64,000 nt of DNA. Source: Elmis aenea (lineage: Eukaryota; Arthropoda; Insecta; Coleoptera; Elmidae). The position numbers and the translations under genes were made by a program. Where the stretch lies: NCBI GenBank assembly GCA_947652605.1, contig OX393576.1:14472575-14536574 (forward strand). Direction: 5' to 3'. Below, one piece after another: positions 11,401 through 21,700 of the stretch. The notes below the pieces were generated by a model that saw nothing but the letters and a program-made list of their open reading frames with translations, was not told the origin of the DNA and searched no databases. Each line of letters begins with the position of its first letter. The stretch's first letter is position 1.

Positions 11401-12780
11401 TAAACGAACTTTGTTTTTTATGGGAGCCTAACTTGATTTCGGCATACAATTTTTTAAGAACCGTTTCGTAACAACTTTGTATTCTGCATTTAATAATCTC
11501 AACGGCTGCTAAAACAATTCAATTTTCCTACAAATTTAAAAAAAAAAATGTTATAATAAAGAAGTTGCAGTAATCAAGAACATTTTGGTTAAATAGCATG
11601 AGAATTTAAAAAAAAATATATTTGTTTTACGTCCATTTTTGAGAATTTTGTACAAGCATGTTACTGAGAAAGTTATTTGGATCGATTTTATTTTGCGTTG
11701 GATAATTCCTTTGTCAAGTCAAAGTTTCAGTTACTTTTATTTGTTTTTGCACAGCAATATGATCGGTGTAAAACTGTATGAAGCAATTACATATTTGGCA
11801 AGTCTCATTTTAAATATTGCACTATTTCAGTTTTTTAAGACGTACATTAATTCGTGAGTTAGAAAATATTTCAAAGGCTTCGTATACATATACAGCAACA
11901 GCTGTTATAAAGTTTGATGTTCTATTATATTTTTACGTTTTTATCTGATGTAGTTCAATTCAACTAGTCTAGTATCTTAATCTAAAAAAAAAAACGATTC
12001 TGCTGTATAACAAATGTAATTTGTATCCCCGTACAATGACAGCATAAAAATTTAGGTAAAATAAAAATATGAACATAAGCGGATAACAGCAGTAAATATT
12101 GGTGATTTTTTTGATATCTCATAAAATAGAGCAAACAAGTGGTTCATTCGGTACCGTGCAATATAGACGCAAAATTGACTAGTCGTTACACAAGTCGCTA
12201 TACAAGCTCGTTTTAGCCGTTACAACGATATGAAGAAAAATACACCGTACATAACGCCTGTTCTTTGTTCGAGCACTTCACGATTATATTCAGCAAGTGC
12301 CATAAGGCATTGCGACGACGAGCGAGGGGAGAATTTGCAAAGCAGCTGTTCTTCAGCCACGATATCGTTAATGTTCGTCCGCCATTCTTCTTCTCATCTA
12401 TAGATAGATATACCGTGCTATGCAATCCTATAGAAACCAGTTGCTACGATTTTTAACCGCCTCCGCCCCTTTAGAAATTAAGTTTTTATGCATGGAATAA
12501 ATCTAGAATAACCTGTTTACCCTTGGCGGGAATTGCAAGCTGCTGAAAGGAATATTCGCGTATTCGGTTAGATTTTTTTTGCAAAGCGAAGAGTCACTGA
12601 ACGTGATGAAAATTTAAAAAATCTTGTAATAAAAACAGTAATCAACAAAAATTTGCCAATGTTAAATAATTATCTAAATAATTTATTAGGTTTTTTTTTG
12701 TTTCTCACTAAGATGTAGATGCTAAACTTTTTTTTTTAAATAATTTAAACGGTGATAATGTAGCAGACATGTGAAATTTG
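8411..12780. other. AT-rich intergenic DNA with decayed repeats
   Basis: No gene was recognised. Fragments related to other repeats in the window occur: an end resembling AGCGAGATACCC followed by GGAACACCCCGTA at about 10740-10780, and a stretch around 11170-11260 related to the element end at 38494 (both carry GGATCTC/GAGATCTC-type text followed by CTTATTATAA). A moderately GC-rich patch at 12240-12470 has no recognisable product. Confidence 0.4.
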
Positions 12781-13680
12781 GCAAAGGAAGTGAATCAGAC
12801 GCTGGACAGATTGAACAAAGTTGTGTTTATTAATCTTGAGCTAGGTAATCCACAGCAAGTATGCAAACGAACATAGACTGGTTTGCAATTTGAGCGCGAA
12901 TTGTACAAAGCGCATGTCCGTTGCCCGCGAACAACCCGAATGCAAGTGACGCGCCGACCAGACGGGTTGCAAAACAACGAATTCGGAGAGTGCACATTGC
13001 GATTGCATTTGGCTGAACGCCGCGGGAGTCGGTACTACACCAAAAATTTCAGTTAAACAATAACATCTAAATTAAGTTTGTTTTTATTAATGCTTTAATT
13101 TTTAAGTAACTATTTAATTATTTTTGTTAAATAATAGATTTTTTCAAATATTTTAAAATGTTTGTGTTGTTTGTTAAAGTGCATTAGTGTATTGAGGATT
13201 TTAAGTGGTAGGTACCTATTTTTATTTTCTTTGTTGTATTTTTTTGTGAATTTCCAACGCTCCATTTAACTATGATGAGATTTGCTATGATCATTATATT
13301 TGATCAATGTGAATTGTGTTTAATGGACCGCCTTAGCTTAAATTCGCATTAATTGAAATGTTTGGCGGTATACGTTATCGCTAAATATAAGTGGGTAGCG
13401 CGCTTGGGGTTTTTTTTTAAATTTATGTGATTTCATTGTCGATGTATTATAATCGATTCAAAATTGAATAGTGAATGTATTTTATCGATTTTGCTCTATT
13501 AAACCGCAAAACTACGACACTGCAGACATTTTCAAAGCATTCTTTTTGAATTCTTTTTTCTGTAGGATGGCAGAATGTGCACTGGGTTCGAGGCTAAACC
13601 CGTGCGCGTCGTTTTGTGAACCCCGAAAGCTGGCGGGCGGTCACGTTGACGTTGACCATTGCCTGTAGACCGCCATTTTA
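12780..13680 (+). promoter_or_regulatory. GC-richer patches, possible Syp promoter or 5' UTR
   Basis: Two stretches (about 12790-13030 and 13560-13680) are clearly richer in G+C and CpG than their AT-rich surroundings and lie upstream of the Syp start codon. Syp needs at least one upstream noncoding exon, because an acceptor (tgttatag) ends at 15271, three bases before the ATG. Either patch could be that exon or its promoter. This is inference from composition and position only. Confidence 0.35.
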
Positions 13681-15271
13681 TATTTTATAAATAGTTTTTT
13701 AACCAAAAGGTATGACAGATAATTTAGTGACATTGTAGAATAATTTGAATATGGTACTTACAAGGTATTTTTTAAAATCTGTAACGCTACTCAGCCTAAA
13801 CGCTTTAAAACGTAGACGATTGCATTAATGACCATATAGTTCGGTATTTGTTGGGCTCTTAGTTATATTCTGCCCTTTAAAACTTAACAAAAGTTGAGTT
13901 AATTATCTCTAATGTTTGTTGTAACGTTTATTATACGTAGGGTGCATGTACATATTTGAGAACTATAAATCGCTTTTGTATTACCGGTATTCGTCAATTG
14001 CCGGTTGAACATGGCGTAGGTTTTTAACCTAAGAGTATTTGGCGGGAACATTTAAATTTATTATTTGTTCATAATTGCATATTTTTCGGTAAGTTATAAA
14101 AACATAACTAAAAGTAGTGAAAACAAAAGTAAATATTTAGGAAGGGTAGTTAAGCACATCGAGGGTTAATTTAAGTTTAGGTTTTATTGGCTTTTGAAAG
14201 TGGTTGCTTCAAATTAATTCTTAGTGTTTGAAGTATGCAATGTTATTTTTAGGTTAGCTTATTTTTATCTTGAACGTTTTGCTTTAATTGAATAATCAAT
14301 ATATTTGGGATTGTATTATATTGGTATGTACAAACTGTGAATGTCTTTAGTGGTGGTATTTGTGTGAATATCATAAAATACTGTTCTGTTAAATTGTAAT
14401 AGTGTATTTGCAATGAAAATGCAGTTTGATTGTACAACAAGCAGTGTGAGTGAACGATAAAGTGTTTTACAATAAAAACTTTTAAAGTGTGTTTGTGGAA
14501 TAGGATGTTAAAAGTGAGTTTATAAAGCCTTAGACTGTTTGTTTTGCTAAGTGCAACAAATTATATAATGTTGATCATCACTCGTAATGTTGATACAAAC
14601 TAAGCTAAGGTGAATGAATAAAATTGGATTTTTCTGAATTGAAAAATGCATGTCTACCTGGCTAAAATTTTGCTCAATGTGTGTAAAACTTAATTTAAAG
14701 CGGACGTAATTGAACAAAAATGTATGTTGTCTACATGAAAATAGTGTGTAATGAAAAGTTTCCTATAATCTTAAGTATTAATGGGCACCGAATGATTCAG
14801 TCATGTATAGTAATTTAGGCATGGATCTCACTGTTGGCTATTAGTTCAGTCAGGTCGACATAAATAAAGTTTTTAACGGTCTGTTTAATTGAAATTTTAA
14901 ACATAAGTGCACCAATTCGTTTTTTTTTAAAGTTCTAAACAATATATCTACAAGTGTGCAGTCTTAAGCCGTACTATGTAGTAATAAATATTACAAGAGG
15001 AACTTAATAACTTTTCGAAAAAATTTTAATTCAACTGAATATCATTTCTATTTTTATATAGAAAGGCAGTGGGCAGTATGATATTAACCAAAAGATTATT
15101 TTTTTTATAGGAGTATGTTAATCGGTAGTTTTATAAGGTTTTCAAGAAATTGTAATTTCAGGTGTTGCTTTTAAAAAATGCTTGTAAATGATGCCTGTTT
15201 AAATGCGAGGGTAGTAAGATGAGAATTAAAAAGTAAATGCCAAGTTGATCAACTTAAAATAATTGTTATAG
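13681..15271. other. Syp: Probable Syp 5' intron
   Basis: This AT-rich DNA ends in the acceptor sequence AATTGTTATAG at 15271, immediately before the Syp start codon. Nothing else was recognised in it. Confidence 0.4.
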
Positions 15272-15273
15272 CT

Positions 15274-15709
15274 ATGGCAGAAGGTAATGGTGAACTAGTA
15301 GTAGGAGAATCAATGAAGATCGACACAGATTCCTCTGAGAGAACTGAAGACTATCATAAATTAATTGAATATGGCCTAGATGAGAAAGTAGCGGCGAAGT
15401 TAGATGAGATCTACAAGACTGGTAAATTAGCGCATGTGGATCTAGACGAACGAGCCCTCGATGCTCTCAAAGAATTTCCGGTTGATGGTGCCCTTAATGT
15501 CCTCGGTCAGTTCTTGGATTCGAATTTAGAACACGTTTCCAATAAGTCGGCGTATCTTTGTGGTGTTATGAAGACCTATCGACAGAAAAGTAGAGCAGGT
15601 TCGAGCCAGGGACCTGCGGCGCCAGTAACTACACCAGTTAAAGGACCCGACGAAGATAAAATAAAAGCAATTTTAGAACGTACAGGCTATACTTTGGATG
15701 TAACGACAG
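15274..15709 (+). CDS. Syp: Syp exon 2 (first coding): acidic N-terminal domain
   Basis: The start codon follows an acceptor at 15271. The 145 codons plus one base encode the conserved hnRNP Q acidic domain ([18 protein letters not shown], then [12 protein letters not shown]) and end at a donor gtaacg. If the intron (only 72 nt) is retained, the frame closes after NVSLLELI at about 15738, giving a truncated product. Confidence 0.93.
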
Positions 15710-18700
15710 GTAACGTTTCGCTGCTAGAGTTGATTTAGTTTAGAGTTTGTTGTTGTGCTCATTATGGTTAAATATTGTTAGGCCAGCGAAAATATGGTGG
15801 TCCTCCACCAGGGTGGGACGGTTCAACACCAGGTTCAGGATGTGAAGTTTTTTGTGGGAAGATACCTAAGGATATGTATGAAGATGAATTAATTCCGTTA
15901 TTTGAAGAATGTGGTACGATTTGGGACTTGCGATTGATGATGGACCCAATGACTGGTACTAATCGAGGGTATGCGTTTGTCACTTTTACAACCCGTGATG
16001 CCGCACAGATTGCCGTCCAGAAGGTAAGATATGATGGGTAACGGTTACTGAAAGTTGGTGTCTTTAGTTTTTGTGTTATTATAGTGAATAATGCAAGTAC
16101 ATTATTTAGTGGTGATTGAGTTGTAGGGGTCATTCAAGTAGTTAATACATAGTGTAAGTTAATTACATCAAGATCTATTCATGTTGATATTTCTTAGCAA
16201 TTCTATTCAGTTGTACATTTCTTGAAAGTCCCCAAGCTACTATATCTTTGAATTTATACAGGCTGGATTTGAGACCTATGTGGAAATTGTACTAAGCCAC
16301 TATTAAAAAAAAAAAAGTCTTAACAAAATTAGAATGCCTAACAGTGTTTATTTGTTCTAACTAACCTACAGCTTATCACTAATATGTACAAATATTTTTA
16401 TAGTAAATGCTGTAAACTTGTTGGAACGTGTAAATTGCTGTTGGATATTGCACAGAAGGGCATTGGGAGTTGCAGGTGTGTATTTAGTTGTTCATCCCAT
16501 TGCTCTTCTGGCACATGCATCATAATTGGCATCTTTGTTGTAGTGATGTGTGCCAACTGTTGTCATAGCCGGCAATTGAGAGCTCACTTTTGTTGCAGCG
16601 GCTCTGACCACGGAGCATACGTTCTTTCCCTGTAGATTTTTCCTCCATCAGAGCCCTTGAGTGACCAAATTGAGATGATTTGACACTCGGTGTCACAATT
16701 GGCTCTAGACAAGTACTGGTGTGTGTTTGGCAGGATTAAAATTTTTTTTCAGGTCTCCTCTTTGCACAAGGGGCAAAATTGAGACCGGAAAATTCCCAAT
16801 AAACTCTAAATTCCATTTAGTGGCAGTTTGTAGTGCATTGGTTTGGGAGTAGCGGTACCAGAGTTCCAGGCGCCAGGCGGGTTACTAAATCTAGCGAGCA
16901 TGCCAACCGCCGGTTCAGTAGTTTGTTGGTGCAAAATTGTTCTTTTGATATACTAAATTATTTTAAGCATACTCTTAAACTGATGTGGCAACCAAATTCT
17001 GGCATGTTTTGTTTCTTGACCCACAGCTCGATAATTTCGAAATCAAACCCGGCAAGACTCTGAAAATTAACATTAGTGTTCCGAACCTTCGGCTTTTCGT
17101 GGGCAACATACCAAAGTCTAAAGGCAAAGAGGAGATTCTGGACGAGTTCAGTAAATTAACAGGTAAAGTGCATCAGTAGCTAGTGGCGGCCGGCTGCCGG
17201 GCTCAGTCCTTTCCTGCCCCGTCCCACCCCCTTGCCCAAGGCATAATTGGCTACCCTTCCACTGTTCTTGCAGCTGAATGATTATGAGATGCGAAAAGGC
17301 AAAAAGATTGGTGTAACCATATCTTATAACAATCACCGGTTATTTGTGGGCTATATTCCAAAGAACCGGGATCGAGACGATCTCTTCGAAGAGTTTTCCA
17401 AACACGCACGTAAGTTGAGAACCCTTAATCCCTGGAATGCGTTAGTCTGTGCCTGAGCAATGGGTAGGGCAGGGCCGCTACGAGCATGGGAAGGGTAGCA
17501 AGGTCCAGTGCGAGTAGCGTTGTGCAGTGGCTTCATAGATAGTGCAATGGACTTTGGTGCTCATCCGCCGTCCTAGTTCTCATTATTAGCCGGTTGCTTA
17601 ATCTCTATTTTTGTATAGCTGGCCTAATGGAGGTCATCATCTATAGTTCCCCTGACGATAAGAAGAAAAATAGAGGGTTTTGTTTCTTGGAATATGAGTC
17701 TCATAAAGCTGCGTCCTTAGCCAAACGTCGTCTCGGAACAGGTCGTATCAAAGTCTGGGGTTGTGATATAATAGTAGATTGGGCCGATCCCCAGGAAGAG
17801 CCGGATGAACAGACCATGGCCAAAGTGAAGGTGTTGTATGTGCGTAATCTTACTCAAGAAATCACGGAAGAAAAATTAAAAGAATCTTTTGAAACGTTCG
17901 GCAAAGTAGAACGGGTAAAGAAAATTAAGGATTACGCATTTATTCATTTCGAAGAACGAGATCATGCAGTGAAAGTAATATTTTTTAAGTTTAAAATTTG
18001 GCTCGCAAATTCATCAACTGCGTTTATTATTAGGCAATGGAAGATTTAGATGGAAAAGAAATGGGAGGCTCAAATATAGAAGTTTCGTTAGCCAAACCTC
18101 CGTCCGATAAAAAAAAGAAGGAAGAAATTCTAAGGGCACGTGAACGAAGAATGATGCAAATGATGCAAGTGCGAGGCGGGTTAGTGTAGCATTTACAGAC
18201 ATGGTTGTGCAGGTGGATTTCAATTTTTATTCTGTTTAGTACCATGATTCCTGGAGCTATGCCAATAAGAGGAGGGCCACCTGGACAAGGACCAAGAACT
18301 AGTACTTCTGGAGGAGGCACAGGAGGTGGTATGCGGGGACCCATGGGACGTGGTGATTATGGTAAGTGACCAACCAGTATGACAATTGTGATCTTTAATT
18401 TACCCAATCCCTCATAATCAGGAGACATGGTCCTTAGCGTGCTTGTTTTAGTCAAGTAACTATTCTGTTTCGCTACATTTCATCCAGAAATTGACATAAT
18501 TCAGAAATTTTACTAAAAGAAATAATATGAATTGCAGTAAATTGTATGTGGTGGTTCCAGATGTTCAGCTCAAGTTTGTTGTGTAAAAGAAACTTTTGTT
18601 TGGTACAGTTTCTGAATTGTCATAATTATATATAAAACAATGTTTTTTGCTTTTCATGAACTTAATAATTTCTTAAGCACATGTCTAATTATACTAACAA

Positions 18701-21700
18701 GTAAATGTGTATTGTATTTGAAGATTCATAAACATGTAGTTATGATGTTTGGTATTTTCAACTATCAAAGATATGCTTAAAATTTGATTTCATCTTCTGT
18801 CTTTTTCAAGTTTTTCTTGCTTCCCAGGTAATGATTAAGAGGTATTAGTACTATAATGTATATATGTTGAATTTATTGCAGGTCTGAAAGTAACTGACTG
18901 ATAATGATTGTCAATTGTTTAAATTTCAAGTTCCTTCTTACTAATTACTACCACACGGCCCAGATCAGATAATCATTTGTAATTTGTAACTTAATGACTT
19001 GTTGAGGTAGTGTGAGAGTGTAAGAGCGTGCATGTGGGGCACCAGCAGGCAAGGGCATCGTACGGCATTGCACGCGCTCCAGACTCTCTAACATTGCATG
19101 TGTCTGTCTTTCTGTCACTTGTGTTTTTCTAATGTCATGCTTGCAGCCAGGAGTTGGTAAGTACACGCAGTGGTGTAGGGACTCTCAGTATTAAGCTAGA
19201 TTCTGGCGAGAATCGTTACTTGACTCTTTTCCCGGCATGCTAGTAGTATCTCCAGGCATTCGAATTGGACCAAGTTGGCTAAATTGGGACTATTATTGTG
19301 TGTTTTATAGATTATGATTACGACTATTACGGGTACGGGGATTATCGAGGCGGCTACAGCGATCCCTATTATGATGAATATTACCGGTACGAAGATTACT
19401 ATTATGATTACCCGCAGGCGCCACCGCAAGCCCGAGGGAGAGGCAGGCAGCCACAACCGGTGGGTGGCCCTTTAAATTAAACCGTTTGGTGAAATAATGC
19501 GGTAGTTTGATTGTGGCATAGTGTTGGCAGCTGCCACTAACCGAGCCGCTCTTAACCCCTAATTTTGCCCGACCCGCTTGCATGGTCGACTAACTAAACA
19601 CTTGCCACACTCAAATACCATCATATCTGAGCCAACAGGCTTACTAAATTGTTCAGCGCCGGGAAAAGTAACATGAGTCAGGATGCCAGCCACGCCAGGG
19701 CTGGCTCAGATATGATGAGCTCTTAGTTGCAGGGTTATCCAAAAGTGGGGCGAGGGACGGCGCCGCCACGCCGACACTAACCTTTCATTTGATTTGCTTT
19801 AACCGCAAAGTGTCTAGAAGACTGCAGCTTGTCCATGTGTCCGTGTTATTGCATTGTCTTCAATGACCCCTAGGGGCCGCCATGCATCTTGCTTTTGTCT
19901 TTGCTTTTTGCTTAATAGTGCTTTTAGAGGCTTAGCTTTTTTGCTTTGCTTGGCTGTTGCCAGCCCCAAGCTGCGTAGCCAAGCCGGTATTATTTTGGAT
20001 AACCCTTTTCTAAAGCTTCCGCATTGGATAGACAGACTGTTATTTGTATCGGATTTATCACACAACGTGCAATAAAAATAAGTGAATGATTAAGTAATGT
20101 GCACGTTGTGTGATGAATCCGACAGTTACACGTTAACAGAAGGATAAGATGTATCCAGTGCTAAGTGTTGTCATAAATAAAGCAGGTACTGATGATATGT
20201 TGACACTTAGGAACTGGACGAAGGAATCACGTTGAATTCTGGCAGTGTGTACTATGAAGTGAACAGTGGGACACAGGTTTGTTCAGCCCTTTCTACTTGA
20301 CCTTCCTACCATACACAATATCCCCCTTAAACGCATCTGGAGACAGGTATATGTTTTGAATTTTAAAGTATCGTCAGAGGGAGATATACGTACATACATA
20401 CATATTACAGTTTTTTTGTTACATTTTGGGTGCTAAATATGAACTTTTTAAGTTAATGTTTGCATTTGCCAGTTTATTTATGTATTGCGTGTGTGAAATT
20501 ATATATGTTGAAACCGTAAGTTAGTTCCAAAGTCATGTTATTTTATTCATATATTCGTACATACATACATACATATTGGGCTATATATTTTATGTGACAG
20601 ACCTGTTTTAAGGATTGTTTTGTTGAAGCTTCCTTTTTTTAATTTATATTATGTTGGTGATATTCGTTTTCATTTTAATTGGAGGTTAATGCTTGGTGTG
20701 CTTACTGATAATTGTAAACAAATTTTGATTCTTTCACAGATTGCTGGTAGTCGATTTGTCGGTATTGATTTATTCTAATAATTATTTAATGTGCTTATTC
20801 AAATGTCCATGACTTTTGGGTCACGTGTATTTTTCTGAATGAAATTTGTTTACATATTTGCATTGCTTATATTTTGCACAACTAATAAGGTGGTAAATTT
20901 AAAAAGAACAAACTAGACATTTGATTGTTGTTGAGAAGAGATTTATCTCGGTGCCAGTTTTATTTGGTTGTGGACTATTACAAGAACTTGATAAATTTTC
21001 ACCTCTTGAACATTTTGCAAGAATGCGGTAAATTTAAAAGAGATTTTTAACTTGATTCAGTTTTAAAGTTCAAAAATTGATATCTGTGTAGCAACATATA
21101 TTATTTTGTTTTTATTGATAAATGTCCATTGTGGTAAACAAATAGTAAAAAAAAAATCGTGCTTAAAGTCTGATTTATACTATACTATTTTTTCGTTTAA
21201 GAAAATCGTATACGATTTTTAATACAAAAATTTCGTTCACGAATTTAGCATGGAAAATATGAACCATTTACATTGTACTATTTTTTTGGTACGAAAACTC
21301 CAATATATTTTGGTTACTTTTTAGTAACTTTTATCATATTTTGTTGGCACCTTGAGTAACCATGTCAAATGTTCAATTTGATCACAGAACAGAAAGCGAA
21401 TCATTTTCAAATTTAACGTATATTTAACGCTTGTTCCATTCTACCTATTTATTCCTACAAAATAAATTGTGAGGGATTATAACCAGTGGTGAGCTGTAGG
21501 GGGCTCGCGCGAGCCCTTTGTTAAATTATTTCTTAATTAGCGAGCCCCTTGTTCTTCTTGTTAACTCTTACAGGCACATAAAAAGCAGACATATTTTTGC
21601 CCGTGCTGCACACAAAATTAAAAATTATTTATTAACAACGAAACTAAATGCATTTGAAAGAGGATGCAGAATAAAAAAGAAAAATATATGTTTTAGCATC

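Noticed and set aside
15768..16133. 121-codon minus-strand open frame
   Set aside because: It is the antisense shadow of the Syp RRM1 exon, with no domain of its own.
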